Made by a program: the position numbers and the translations under genes. The notes beneath the pieces were generated by a model. That model was given only the letters and a program-made list of their open reading frames with translations. It made no database searches and was not told the DNA's origin. From assembly GCF_002224125.1 (NCBI RefSeq), contig NZ_NCSM01000004.1, forward strand, positions 240,130 to 304,129: DNA of 64,000 bases, in the 5' to 3' direction. Shown one piece after another: positions 53,635 through 62,878 of this stretch (position 1 is the stretch's first letter; every line of letters starts with the position of its first letter). This DNA comes from Streptomyces sp. NBS 14/10 (GTDB lineage Bacteria; Actinomycetota; Actinomycetes; Streptomycetales; Streptomycetaceae).

Positions 53635-54482
53635 TGCGTGCCCTACGTACCGCGGGCGCCGCGTTCGCACTCTGCGCAGCCCTGTTCGCCACCGCCCCCG
53701 TGGCGGCCGCCGACGCGTCCCCGAGCGCGAGTGCGGGCACGGACGGCGGCGACGAACCCACCGAGGCGGGCACCGGCTTCCGGACCGCCACGGCGATCGA
53801 GCAGGGGCAGACCGCCACCGCCTCGGCGTCGGTCGGCGACTACCTGTACTGGGTGTTCCCCGCGGCGGCCGGGCAGGTCCCGACCGTCAAGGCCACCGTC
53901 AAGCTCCCCGAGGCACAGACCCGGCACGGCAGGACCACCTGGCAGCTCGACGTCTACGACGGGCTGCGCCGCCGCCAGGCCTGCACCTCGGGCAGCCAGA
54001 CCGTGACCGCGGCCCAGCAGAACGCCTCCGTCGACCTCGGCTGCCGGCTGCGCCGGGTGCGGCCCTGGTCCGAGGCATGGGCCAATGACCCGCTGCCGGG
54101 GTCGTACTACGTCCGTCTGACGGTCGTGAACCTGCCGGAACAGGACCTCGGACTGCCCTTCACCACCGAGATCACCGCCTCCACGCGGGACGTCGGCGGC
54201 GAGCACGCGGAGGGTGGCGAGCTCTCCCCGCTGACCCCGGCCGTGCGGGCCGGGGCGACCCAGGCGCCGGATGCCGAGCCGAGCCCGGACGCGTCCGAGT
54301 CATCCGCCGAGGAGACCTCGTCGCACACCGCGGCCGAGCCGAACGGCGGCTGGGGGTCGGGCTGGTGGTCGGACCGCTGGGTGTGGACCGTGATCGGTGG
54401 CGCCCTGGGCGCGCTCGCGGGCGTGGGCGGCTACGCGCTCACCCGTGGCCGCGGCTTCCGCCGCCCACCGGCCGCCGAGTGA
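53634..54482 (+). CDS. Secreted membrane-anchored partner of the vWA protein
   Basis: 282 residues. Signal peptide ending VAAADA (about 27), a beta-rich domain (GDYLYWVFPAAAGQVPTVKATVKLP, GSYYVRLTVVNLP), a Ser/Glu/Ala linker (about 195-240), and a C-terminal helix WTVIGGALGALAGVGGYAL. The lay-out mirrors the C-terminal half of its neighbour. No known domain. TGATG overlap implies fixed stoichiometry. Confidence 0.8.
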   Translation: MRALRTAGAAFALCAALFATAPVAAADASPSASAGTDGGDEPTEAGTGFRTATAIEQGQTATASASVGDYLYWVFPAAAGQVPTVKATVKLPEAQTRHGRTTWQLDVYDGLRRRQACTSGSQTVTAAQQNASVDLGCRLRRVRPWSEAWANDPLPGSYYVRLTVVNLPEQDLGLPFTTEITASTRDVGGEHAEGGELSPLTPAVRAGATQAPDAEPSPDASESSAEETSSHTAAEPNGGWGSGWWSDRWVWTVIGGALGALAGVGGYALTRGRGFRRPPAAE

Positions 54483-54642
54483 ACGGCGCTGATTCGGCCA
54501 CTGACACTGTCACTGGTGAAACGCCCACTGGCTGAACGGCACGCACCGCCCCTCGCCCCGGCGAGCGGGCGGTGCGCGGGCGGTGCGCGCTGACCCGGGC
54601 GCCGCCGTAGGCATACGTCGCGGTGAGCGCATGGGATGGGCG

Positions 54643-55188
54643 TCAGTCGCGGATCCCGATCGTGATCGCCGCAAGGACGGCCGCGATCAGCAGCGTCACC
54701 ACCCCGTAGATCACATGGTGGGAGCGCACCCCGGGGATGACGGCGTCCACGGCGATCCGGCCCGGCCCGCTCAGCGCGAGCCCCGCCGCCCCCACGCCGA
54801 TGAGCAGGGGGAACTCAAAGCCGCCGAAGAACCCCAATGGCCATACGACATTCACCGCGTTGGCCATCGTGCCCGCCACCGCGGCGCCCGCGAGCGGTGT
54901 GAGCAGGCCCACGGCCAGCGCCAGGCCGCCGAACGTCTCCGTGATACCGGCCACCACCGCCATGAACTTGGGCGCGGGATAGCCGAACTTCTCAAACAGG
55001 CGGCTTGTGTTCTCGATCCCCAGGCCGCCCCACCAGCCGAGCAGATGCTGCGAGCCCCGCGCGGCGACGGTCAACCCGACCCCCAGGCGCATCACCAGCA
55101 GCCCCACATCGTGGGCGACCAGCACATGGCTCAGGGAGCGCGGTGAGGACGAGCGGTGTTGGGCAGGGGCGGGATCGTAGGCAGACAT
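54643..55188 (-). CDS. DoxX family membrane protein
   Basis: 181 residues, four hydrophobic segments. VMRLGVGLTVAARGSQHLLGWWGG, GITETFGGLALAVGLLTPLAGAAVAGTMANAVN and FEFPLLIGVGAAGLALSGPGRIAVD are DoxX signatures. In mycobacteria DoxX takes part in a membrane oxidoreductase complex; the role here is unassigned. Monocistronic. Confidence 0.87.
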   Translation of the reverse strand: MSAYDPAPAQHRSSSPRSLSHVLVAHDVGLLVMRLGVGLTVAARGSQHLLGWWGGLGIENTSRLFEKFGYPAPKFMAVVAGITETFGGLALAVGLLTPLAGAAVAGTMANAVNVVWPLGFFGGFEFPLLIGVGAAGLALSGPGRIAVDAVIPGVRSHHVIYGVVTLLIAAVLAAITIGIRD

Positions 55189-55350
55189 GGCGGCCTCGTC
55201 TGATCGACATGCGAAATACAGAGAACGCAGATCACTCAGGCCACTCAGCCCGAGCAGACAGGCGAACCGGATCCGGCAACGCTCCTTGACTCAAATATGC
55301 CCCCGATGGCGGAAGCCCTCAACTCGGAGGATGCCGGTGGCCGCGGACCC

Positions 55351-55398
55351 GTCAGCCGCCGTGTCCGTCAGCCGCCGTGTCCGTCAGTCGCCGTGGTC
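55351..55398. repeat. Three 16-bp tandem repeats across the stop codon of the macro-domain gene
   Basis: GTCAGCCGCCGTGTCC at 55351 and 55367, and a diverged copy at 55383 containing the gene's stop (TGA, 55386-55384 leftward). In gene sense the last codons and stop are repeated twice more. Confidence 0.9.
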
Positions 55399-55863
55399 AT
55401 AGACGGTGACCGGGATTCCGCGCGCCACCAACCGGTCGGATATCAGCGGCTCGATCCGCTCCCAGCGCCCACCGGCCAGCCCACAGCCGATGCGCGGCAT
55501 ATGGACCGAGGCCCCCAGCTCGGCGGCCTTCGCCGCGACCTCGCCCAGCGCCGCGCCGATCGCCTCGTACCGCACCGGCACCCCCTTGCTGCCCGTGCGC
55601 ATCCCGCGCTGGCCGACCATATTGGCCACCCACACATACCGGCTCACCCGCACGAACTGAACCGCGCCCAGCCCGAAGTCATTGCGCGCCCGCTCGCGGT
55701 GCCAGCGCCGGTAGGCCGCCTCCGGCTCCGGCCAGCGCCGGGAGACAGCCAGCACAAAACCCTTGCCCCAGCCGCCCAGGTCATTGCAGACATGGGCGAT
55801 GATCTTCTTCCCTTTCCCATGGGGCGCGGTGGCGTCCCCGCGCACATACTCGATCGCTGCCAT
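55384..55863 (-). CDS. Macro-domain (ADP-ribose-binding) protein
   Basis: 159 residues, single macro fold. EYVRGDATAPHGKGKKIIAHVCNDLGGWGKGFVLAVSRRW contains the ADP-ribose-binding Asp and Asn-aspartate loop; MPRIGCGLAGGRWERIEPLI is the phosphate loop. Closest in style to the Poa1p/ALC1-like group that removes ADP-ribose from proteins or nucleic acids or processes ADP-ribose-1''-phosphate. ATG 55863 lies 51 bases from the divergent deaminase start. Confidence 0.87.
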   Translation of the reverse strand: MAAIEYVRGDATAPHGKGKKIIAHVCNDLGGWGKGFVLAVSRRWPEPEAAYRRWHRERARNDFGLGAVQFVRVSRYVWVANMVGQRGMRTGSKGVPVRYEAIGAALGEVAAKAAELGASVHMPRIGCGLAGGRWERIEPLISDRLVARGIPVTVYDHGD

Positions 55864-55914
55864 AATCCGCACCCTACGGTCCGGCACCGACAGTCCCTTG
55901 CGAGAGCGGAGAAG

Positions 55915-56337
55915 ATGACCACGCAGCCCCCCACCGCCGACGAGGAGCTCATCCAGGCCGCGGCCCATGTCGCGCGGACCTACTGCCGGGGCGACGACCA
56001 CACCATGGCCGCCGCCGCGCGTGCCGCCGACGGCCGCATCGTCACGGCGGTCAACGCCTACCACTTCACCGGCGGCCCCTGCGCGGAGCTGGTGGCCGTC
56101 GGGGCCGCGGCGGCGCAGGGGGCCTATGAGCTGGTGAGGATGGTCGCGGTCGGCGACCGGGAACGCGGGGTGGTCCCGCCGTGCGGCCGCTGCCGCCAGT
56201 TCCTGTTCGACTACTTCCCCATGCTCGAAGTCATCGTCGGGACAGTGGACCACCCGCGCACCGTCCCCGTCGCCGAGTTGCTTCCCGTCGCCTACGTCTG
56301 GGCGGACCACCAGGCCGACGAGGACTCACGGCGGTGA
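55915..56337 (+). CDS. Blasticidin-S-deaminase-like cytidine deaminase family enzyme
   Basis: 140 residues. Zinc site Cys56 and catalytic Glu58 in HFTGGPCAELVAVG, Cys90 and Cys93 in PPCGRCRQFLFDYFP. The spacing, NAYHFTGGPCAEL, the GDRERGVVPPCGRCRQ region and the ending ELLPVAYVW closely resemble fungal blasticidin-S deaminase. Predicted hydrolytic deamination of a cytosine nucleoside-type compound; it could be a resistance or salvage enzyme. ATG 55915; the 3' end overlaps anmK by 12 bases. Confidence 0.88.
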   Translation: MTTQPPTADEELIQAAAHVARTYCRGDDHTMAAAARAADGRIVTAVNAYHFTGGPCAELVAVGAAAAQGAYELVRMVAVGDRERGVVPPCGRCRQFLFDYFPMLEVIVGTVDHPRTVPVAELLPVAYVWADHQADEDSRR

Positions 56338-57513
56338 GATCTCCAGCCGGGACGGTACGGCTCGGCCTGCGGCAGTGGCTTCCGGTGGCAGGCGCAGTCC
56401 GTGGCGGCCCGGGGTGATCGACCCGAGCACGCTGGGGTGACGGGCGCCCGTGCAGGCCGGCACCGTGCCGGCCAGCCCATGGGCGGTCAGAAAGCCGAGG
56501 ACGGCGAAGGCGTACGCCTCCTTGGCGGCCGAGGGGAGGCCCAGCTCGTCCGAGGTGCGCAGCGGGACGTCCCCCAGCGCCCGGCGCAGGGCGGCCAGCA
56601 GCGTGGGGTTGCGGGTGCCGCCACCCGACGCGATCACCTCGCCGGCTCCGGCGGAGCGCACCGCGTCCGCCACGGTGGCGGCGGTGAGCTCGGTGACGGT
56701 GGCGACCACGTCCTCGGCGGGCAGCGGGCCCAGGCCCGTGAGCGCGGCCTGGAGATAGGGCAGGTGGAAGAGCTCCTTCCCGGTCGTCTTGGGGGCGGGC
56801 CGCGCGTAGTACGGCTCGGCCAGCAGTCGGCCCAGCAGGGGGCCGTGCACCGTGCCGCGCGCCGCCATCGCGCCGTCCTCGTCGTAGTCGAGCCGGCCGC
56901 CCGTCAGATGGCGCACCGCCGCGTCGATGAGCGCGTTGCCCGGCCCGGTGTCGTACGCGAGGGGTTCCCCGCCGCCGTCCGGCACCACGGTGACATTGGC
57001 GATGCCACCGAGGTTCAGCGCCACGCACCCGCCGGGCCGTCCGCGCAGCCACAGGGTGTCGACGACGCTCACCAGGGGCGCCCCCTGTCCGCCCGCCGCG
57101 ATATCGCGGCCGCGCAGATCGGAGACGACGGGGCGGCCGGTGGCCTCGGCGATCCACGCGGGCTGCCCCAGTTGCAGCGTGCCGTACGCCCGGCCGTCCG
57201 CCACCCAGTGGTAGACGGTCTGCCCATGCGAGCTGATGAGCTCGGCGCGCCCGTCGCACAGCTCCCGGTCGGCCCGGACGGCGAGGGCGGCGAACGCCTG
57301 GCCGATACGGGTGTCGAGCTCGCACACGGTCCCCATGGTCGTCGGCGCCGGTGGCAGCGCGGCGCTCAGCGCCTCGCGCAACTCCTCCTCGTACGGGGCG
57401 CTGACCATGCCCAGCGGGGTCAGCACCAGCCGGTCGCCGTCGAGGGTCAGATCGGCGGCCGCGGCGTCGATGGCGTCGTACGAGGTGCCCGACATCAGCC
57501 CGATCACTCGCAT
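56326..57513 (-). CDS. anmK: Anhydro-N-acetylmuramic acid kinase
   Basis: 395 residues. GLMSGTSYDAIDAA (ATP loop), ISSHGQTVYHW, QLGQPAWIAEATGRPVVSDLRGRDIAAGGQGAPLV, LNLGGIANVT and ASGGGTRNPTLLAAL are AnmK signatures. Converts anhydro-MurNAc from cell-wall turnover to MurNAc-6-phosphate. Start overlaps the MHS transporter stop by 10 bases, so the transporter may import the substrate (inference). Confidence 0.93.
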   Translation of the reverse strand: MRVIGLMSGTSYDAIDAAAADLTLDGDRLVLTPLGMVSAPYEEELREALSAALPPAPTTMGTVCELDTRIGQAFAALAVRADRELCDGRAELISSHGQTVYHWVADGRAYGTLQLGQPAWIAEATGRPVVSDLRGRDIAAGGQGAPLVSVVDTLWLRGRPGGCVALNLGGIANVTVVPDGGGEPLAYDTGPGNALIDAAVRHLTGGRLDYDEDGAMAARGTVHGPLLGRLLAEPYYARPAPKTTGKELFHLPYLQAALTGLGPLPAEDVVATVTELTAATVADAVRSAGAGEVIASGGGTRNPTLLAALRRALGDVPLRTSDELGLPSAAKEAYAFAVLGFLTAHGLAGTVPACTGARHPSVLGSITPGRHGLRLPPEATAAGRAVPSRLEISPP

Positions 57514-58901
57514 CGGCCGACCCCCCGCTCGTCACCCCGACCGTCCCCGTGTCTGTCCCCGCGCCCCTCGCGCAGCGGGCCGCGATGGTCGTCCCCGCGC
57601 AGGGTGAGCAGCGCCAGGAGGCTGATGGCACAGGTCACCGTGGTGTAGTACGCGGGGATGTCCACCTCGCCCGTCCGCTCGATGGTCTTGGTGATGATGA
57701 GCCCGGCGCAGCCGGAGAACACGGCGTTCGACAGCGCGTACGCCAGGCCGAGCCCGGTGTAGCGGACCCGGGTCGGGAACATCTCGGCCAGCATGGCCGG
57801 GCCGGGGCCGGCCATCAGCCCGACCGCCGCCCCGGCGGCGAACACCGCCATCCCCTTGACGAGGTTCGAACGGTCCGTGTCCTGCAACAGGTTCAGCAGC
57901 GGGATCGCCGAGACGGTCACCAGCGCCGCCCCGGCCAGCATCACCGGCCGTCTGCCGATCCGGTCGCTGAGCCACCCGGCCGGGATGATGGAGGCGGCGA
58001 AGCCCAGATTGGCCACCACGGTCGCGATCAGCGCCTGCCGGAAGCTGGCGCCCAATGTGCTCTGGAGATACGACGGCAGGACGACGAGGAAGGTGTAACC
58101 GGCCGCGGCCCAGCCCATGATGCGCCCGGCGCCCAGGACGATGGCCCGCGCCACCTCGGCCGCGGGCGGCGTCGGCAGTGGCGCCACCGCGCCACCGACC
58201 CGCTTATCGGTGTCCCCGGCGCCCCGGAAGGCAGGGGTCTCCTCGAGCCGCAGCCGCAGCCACAGAGCGCCCAGGCCCATCGGCAGCGTCAGTACGAAGG
58301 GCAGCCGCCAGCCCCAGTCGTTCAGCGCCTGCTCGCTCAACACCGTGGCCAGCAGCGCGGCCACCCCGGCCCCGCCCAGCAGGCCCAGCGCCACGGTGAA
58401 GGACTGCCATGCCCCGTACAGCCCGCGCCGCCCGTCGGGAGCGAATTCCGTCATGATCGAGACCGCGCCGCCGAACTCACCGCCCGCGGACAGACCCTGT
58501 AGCACCCTCAGAAAGGTGAGCAGCCACGGCGCGGCCGCGCCCACCGTGTCGTACGTGGGGAGCAGCCCGATCAGCGTGGTGGCCGCGGTCATCAGCAGCA
58601 CCACGAGGATCAGGACGGGGCGGCGGCCGATCCGGTCGCCGAGCCGGCCGAAGACGGCTGCGCCGATCGGCCGGAAGAAGAAGGCAAGCGCGAAGGACGC
58701 ATAGGTTTTGACCAGGCCCTCGAGGTCGTTTCCTCCTTCGGGAGTGAAGAAGTTCGCGGCGATGACCGTCGCGAAGTAGCCGTAGACGCCGAATTCGTAC
58801 CACTCGATGAAGTTGCCCACCGACCCCGCCACCAGGGCGCGGCGCGGCGGGCGGACGGCCTCCCCGGTGGCCCGGGGCGGATCCGGTATGGATACGGTCA
58901 C
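57504..58901 (-). CDS. MHS-family MFS transporter
   Basis: 465 residues, 12 predicted membrane segments. SVGNFIEWYEFGVYGYFATVIAANFF opens the metabolite:H+ symporter family (ProP, ShiA, KgtP); GRLGDRIGRRPVL and LSDRIGRRPVM loops; FLRVLQGLSAGGEFGGAVSIMTEFAP. Proton-coupled uptake of an organic acid, betaine or cell-wall fragment. GTG 58901 after GGAGGGAACACAG. The C-terminus is an Arg/Asp/Gly-rich tail. Operon with anmK. Confidence 0.9.
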   Translation of the reverse strand: MTVSIPDPPRATGEAVRPPRRALVAGSVGNFIEWYEFGVYGYFATVIAANFFTPEGGNDLEGLVKTYASFALAFFFRPIGAAVFGRLGDRIGRRPVLILVVLLMTAATTLIGLLPTYDTVGAAAPWLLTFLRVLQGLSAGGEFGGAVSIMTEFAPDGRRGLYGAWQSFTVALGLLGGAGVAALLATVLSEQALNDWGWRLPFVLTLPMGLGALWLRLRLEETPAFRGAGDTDKRVGGAVAPLPTPPAAEVARAIVLGAGRIMGWAAAGYTFLVVLPSYLQSTLGASFRQALIATVVANLGFAASIIPAGWLSDRIGRRPVMLAGAALVTVSAIPLLNLLQDTDRSNLVKGMAVFAAGAAVGLMAGPGPAMLAEMFPTRVRYTGLGLAYALSNAVFSGCAGLIITKTIERTGEVDIPAYYTTVTCAISLLALLTLRGDDHRGPLREGRGDRHGDGRGDERGVGRCE

Positions 58902-59017
58902 CTGTGTTCCCTCCAGCCGTCGCGGTCCTCGCACGGTCAGAAGCCGGTTTCCGTTCCTGATTCCCCGTTTCCCGGTTCTCCACCGGGGCGCCGTCGATCA
59001 CATCGCACCCCAGGTCG

Positions 59018-60475
59018 TTACTTCTGGGTTTCGCTCCGGTCGCCGGACCACTCGGTGTGGAAGACGCCCTCGCGGTCGGTGCGCAGATAGGTGTGGGCGC
59101 CGAAGAAGTCCCGCAGCCCCTGGATGAGGGCGGCGGGCAGCCGGTCGGCGCGCAGCGCGTCGTAGTAGGCGAGCGCGGAGGAGAACCCGGGCGTGGGGAT
59201 CCCCTGCTGGGCGGCGGTGGTCACCACGGACCGCCAGGCGTCCTGCGCCTCGCCGAGCTGACGGGCGAACCGCTCGTCGGCGAGCAGCGTGGGCAGCGCG
59301 GGGTCGGTCGCGTACGCGCTGCGGATCTCGTCCAGGAACCCGGCCCGGATGATGCAGCCGCCGCGCCAGATCTTGGCCACCGAGCCCAGGTCGATGTCCC
59401 AGCCGAACTGGTCCGCCGCGGCCTGGATCATGTTCCAGCCCTGGGCGTACGAGACGATCTTCGACGCGTACAGGGCCTGCTCGACCCGGTCGACCAGCCC
59501 GTCGGCGTCCGCCCCGGTCAGGGCGGGCCCCTGCGGCCCCGACAACTGCCGGGCGGCTGCGCGCAGCTCGGTGTGGCCGGACAGCGAGCGTGCGAAGACG
59601 GCCTCGGCGATACCGGGGACCGGCGCGCCCACGTCGAGCGCGATCTGCACGGTCCAGCGGCCGGTGCCCTTCTGCTCGGCGGCGTCGGCGACGATGTCGA
59701 CGAACGGCTTGCCGGTCGCCTGGTCGGTGTGGGCGAGGACCTCGGCGGTGATCTCGATGAGGTAGGAGTTCAGCATGCCGGTGTTCCAGCGGCGGAAGAT
59801 CTCCGCGAGTTGCGCGGGGGTCTGTCCCGCCGCGCGCCGCAGCAGGTCGTACGCCTCGGCGATCAGCTGCATATCGGCGTACTCGATGCCGTTGTGCACC
59901 ATCTTGACGAAGTGTCCGGCGCCGTCAGCGCCGATATGGGTGCAGCACGGCTCGCCGTCGACATGTGCGCTGATCTTCTCCAGCATCGGACCGAGCGCGG
60001 CATACGCCTCCGCCGACCCGCCGGGCATGATGGAGGGCCCGTGCAGCGCGCCCTCCTCGCCGCCGGAGATGCCCGTCCCGACGAAGTGGATGCCCCGCTC
60101 GCGCAGCGCGGCCTCGCGGCGGCGGGTGTCCTGGAAGTGGGCGTTGCCGCCGTCGATGACGATGTCCCCGGGGTCCAGCAGCGGCACGAACTCGTCGATC
60201 ACCGCGTCGGTCGGCTCACCCGCCTTCACCATCACCACCAGCCGCCGGGGCCGCTCCAGCGAGGCCACGAAGTCCGCGGGCTTCTCGGCCGGTACGAACG
60301 AGCCCTCGTGCCCGAACTCCTCGATCAGGGAGCGGGTGCGGGTGGGGGTGCGGTTGTGCACCGCGACGGTGTAGCCGTTCCGGGCGAAGTTGCGGGCGAG
60401 GTTGCTGCCCATGACGGCGAGCCCGGTGACTCCGATGGAGGCGGACGCTGACGAGGCTGACGCGGAGGGTGCCAT
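59018..60475 (-). CDS. gnd: NADP-dependent 6-phosphogluconate dehydrogenase (decarboxylating)
   Basis: 485 residues. Ser/Ala-rich lead (about 1-13), then GVTGLAVMGSNLARNFARNGYTVAVHNRTP (NADP site), GTGISGGEEGALHGPSIMPGG, DGAGHFVKMVHNGIEYADMQLIAEAYDLL (catalytic Lys), EQKGTGRWTVQIALD, and IIRAGFLDEIRSAY. Homodimeric pentose-phosphate enzyme giving ribulose-5-phosphate, CO2 and NADPH. ATG 60475. Confidence 0.95.
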   Translation of the reverse strand: MAPSASASSASASIGVTGLAVMGSNLARNFARNGYTVAVHNRTPTRTRSLIEEFGHEGSFVPAEKPADFVASLERPRRLVVMVKAGEPTDAVIDEFVPLLDPGDIVIDGGNAHFQDTRRREAALRERGIHFVGTGISGGEEGALHGPSIMPGGSAEAYAALGPMLEKISAHVDGEPCCTHIGADGAGHFVKMVHNGIEYADMQLIAEAYDLLRRAAGQTPAQLAEIFRRWNTGMLNSYLIEITAEVLAHTDQATGKPFVDIVADAAEQKGTGRWTVQIALDVGAPVPGIAEAVFARSLSGHTELRAAARQLSGPQGPALTGADADGLVDRVEQALYASKIVSYAQGWNMIQAAADQFGWDIDLGSVAKIWRGGCIIRAGFLDEIRSAYATDPALPTLLADERFARQLGEAQDAWRSVVTTAAQQGIPTPGFSSALAYYDALRADRLPAALIQGLRDFFGAHTYLRTDREGVFHTEWSGDRSETQK

Positions 60476-60570
60476 TGCTGTTCCTCGATTCCTGGCGGGG
60501 GTCCGAGCGACATCGACGGTAGCCGGGCCGCCGGGTGTGCGCGGTGCGACACTCACATCCGGCACATCGC

Positions 60571-61497
60571 TCAGCCCAGCAGCGCCGCCACCGTGAGCAG
60601 CACCGGGGCCGCAAGTAACGTCGACAGCAGGATCGACTCGCGCGCCAGCCTCGTCGCGGTCTGGTACCGCACGGCGTACGTGAAGAGGTTCTGCGCCGAC
60701 GGGAGCGCCGAGGTGACGACGGCGGCGAACAGCGCGGCGCCGCCAAGGCCGAACACCCCGGCCGCGATGGCCCACGCCACCACCGGCTGCGCGAAGGACT
60801 TGAGCGCCACCGACAGCAGCACCGGGCCGCGGTCCTCGCCGCGCCCGGGCAGCGCGCTGCCGGGCAGCGAGAGGCCGAACGCCAGCAGCACACCGGGCAC
60901 CGCCATCGCGCCCAGCATCGAGACCGGCTCCATGACCGGTCCGGGGATCCGCCAGCCGGCCGCGGCCACCACCACGCCGGACAGGGAGCCGACGACGATG
61001 GGGTTGCGCACCGGCGTGGTGAGCTGCCGCAGCAGCGACGTCCGGCCCTCGCTGCGGCTCAGGTCGATGACCGTCAGGGCGATCGGGGACACGACGAGTT
61101 GCTGGAAGAGCAGGACCGGCGCGATCAGGGATGCGTCCCCGAGGACGTACATGGCGACGGGGATGCCCAGGTTTCCGGCGTTGACATAGCTGGCGCACAG
61201 CGCGCCGATCGTCGTCCGGCCGACGCTCCAGCGGCGTACGGCGCCGACGGCGATGAACGTCCCCGCGACGACGACGGTGCTCAAGCCGGTGACGAGCATC
61301 GGGACCGACAGCAGGACGGAGAGGTTGGCCCGGGAGAGCGTGGAGAACAGCAGCGCGGGGCTGGCGACCTGGAAGGCGACCGCGGTGAGCACATCGCGCC
61401 CGTGCTCGCCCAGCGAGCCGCGGCGCCCCAGGACGTAACCGGTGACGACGATGCTCGCGATGACACCGAAACCCGAGATCACCCCGCCCATAAGCAT
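60571..61497 (-). CDS. AEC (auxin efflux carrier) family transporter
   Basis: 308 residues, about ten hydrophobic segments. FGVIASIVVTGYVLGRRG at the start, ASYVNAGNLGIPVAMYVLGDASLIAPVLLFQQL with the family Asn-Gly motif, and RNPIVVGSLSGVVVAA. Bacterial AEC proteins export or exchange small carboxylates such as malate or malonate. Monocistronic. Confidence 0.88.
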   Translation of the reverse strand: MLMGGVISGFGVIASIVVTGYVLGRRGSLGEHGRDVLTAVAFQVASPALLFSTLSRANLSVLLSVPMLVTGLSTVVVAGTFIAVGAVRRWSVGRTTIGALCASYVNAGNLGIPVAMYVLGDASLIAPVLLFQQLVVSPIALTVIDLSRSEGRTSLLRQLTTPVRNPIVVGSLSGVVVAAAGWRIPGPVMEPVSMLGAMAVPGVLLAFGLSLPGSALPGRGEDRGPVLLSVALKSFAQPVVAWAIAAGVFGLGGAALFAAVVTSALPSAQNLFTYAVRYQTATRLARESILLSTLLAAPVLLTVAALLG

Positions 61498-61558
61498 GCA
61501 CCTTACAAGCGGTTGCCCGCCGGTGGTGCACTCCGCCTGTGCGGTGAGGTCCGCGCGG

Positions 61559-62773
61559 TCACGACTGCCGGTATCCGCCGAGGAACCGCCCGATCCTGCT
61601 GATGGCCGACTCGAGGTCGTCGACGTGCGGAAGGGTGAGGATGCGGAAGTGGTCGGGGCGCGGCCAGTTGAAGCCGGTGCCCTGCACCACCTGGATCTTC
61701 TCGCGCAACAGCAGGTCCAGAACGAACCGCTCGTCGTCGTGGATCCGGTGGACGCCGAGGTCGATACGCGGAAACGCGTACAGCGCGCCCTTGGGCTTGA
61801 CGCAGGACACTCCGGGGATCTCGTTGAGCTTCTCCCATGCGCGGTCGCGCTGTTCGTGCAGCCGTCCGCCGGGCAGTACGAGGTCTTCGATGGACTGCCG
61901 GCCGCCGAGGGCCGCCTGGATGGCGAACTGCGCGGGGGTGTTGGGGCACAGCCGCATCGAGGCCAGCATGGTCAGCCCCTCCAGGTAGTTCCTGGCGTGC
62001 TGCCGGGGGCCGGACACGACCACCCAGCCGGACCTGAACCCGGCCACCCGGTAGGCCTTGGACAGGCCGCTGAAGGTCAGGCACACCAGGTCGGGGGCGA
62101 GGACGGCGGGGCTGTGATGGACCTCCCCGTCGTAGAGGATCTTGTCGTAGATCTCGTCGGAGAAGACCATCAGATGGTGGCGGCGCGCCAGGTCGAGGAT
62201 GCCCTCCATGATCTCGCGCGGATAGACGGCCCCGGTGGGGTTGTTCGGGCTGATGATCACCACGGCCTTCGTACGGTCGGTGATCTTCGACGCCATGTCG
62301 TCGAGGTCCGGGTACCAGTCGGCGGACTCGTCGCACACATAGTGCACGGGTTTGCCGCCCGCCAGCGCGGTGACCGCCGTCCACAGCGGGAAGTCGGGGG
62401 CCGGGATGAGGATTTCGTCCCCGTCCTCGACCAGGGCCTGGACGGCCATGGACACCAGCTCGGACACGCCGTTGCCCAGGAAGACGTCGTCCACGCCGAG
62501 GTCGTCCAGGCCGCGCTGCTGGTAGTGCTGGACCACGGCCCGGCGGGCGGGGAGGATGCCGCGCGAATCGCTGTAGCCATGGGCCTGCGGCAGCATCCGG
62601 ATCATGTCCTGAAGGATTTCCTCCGGGGCCTCGAACCCGAACGCCGCCGGATTGCCCGTGTTGAGGCGCAGCACGCTGTGTCCGGCCTCCTCCAGCGCGT
62701 TGGCCTGCTCGATCACCGGCCCCCGGATCTCGTAGCAGACCTCGCTGAGCTTGTTCGACTGCCGGAACTCCAT
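61559..62773 (-). CDS. AlaA-type alanine/pyruvate aminotransferase (class I PLP)
   Basis: 404 residues. RGPVIEQANALEEAGHSVLRLNTGNPAAFGFEAPEEI is the AlaA N-terminus; HGYSDSRGILPARRAV, VIISPNNPTGAVYP, FSDEIYDKILYDG and the PLP lysine in TFSGLSKAYRVAGFRSGWV. Interconverts pyruvate plus glutamate with alanine plus 2-oxoglutarate. Divergent from the HxlR regulator, sharing a promoter region with a palindrome. Confidence 0.92.
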   Translation of the reverse strand: MEFRQSNKLSEVCYEIRGPVIEQANALEEAGHSVLRLNTGNPAAFGFEAPEEILQDMIRMLPQAHGYSDSRGILPARRAVVQHYQQRGLDDLGVDDVFLGNGVSELVSMAVQALVEDGDEILIPAPDFPLWTAVTALAGGKPVHYVCDESADWYPDLDDMASKITDRTKAVVIISPNNPTGAVYPREIMEGILDLARRHHLMVFSDEIYDKILYDGEVHHSPAVLAPDLVCLTFSGLSKAYRVAGFRSGWVVVSGPRQHARNYLEGLTMLASMRLCPNTPAQFAIQAALGGRQSIEDLVLPGGRLHEQRDRAWEKLNEIPGVSCVKPKGALYAFPRIDLGVHRIHDDERFVLDLLLREKIQVVQGTGFNWPRPDHFRILTLPHVDDLESAISRIGRFLGGYRQS

Positions 62774-62843
62774 GTGGTGCCCTCCCGGTTCTCATCCGCC
62801 TCATCAGCCGACGACGGCTTACTTTGTTCTACCAAGGTGCCAC

Positions 62844-62856
62844 TTGGAAAGTCCAA
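62844..62856. promoter_or_regulatory. TTGGA-N3-TCCAA inverted repeat
   Basis: Palindrome in the 105-base divergent region of the aminotransferase and HxlR genes, overlapping hexamers that could act as -35 on both strands (TTGGAA right, TTGGAC left). Candidate autoregulatory operator. Confidence 0.45.
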
Positions 62857-62878
62857 CTAAATGGCTAGACTGGGGCGC

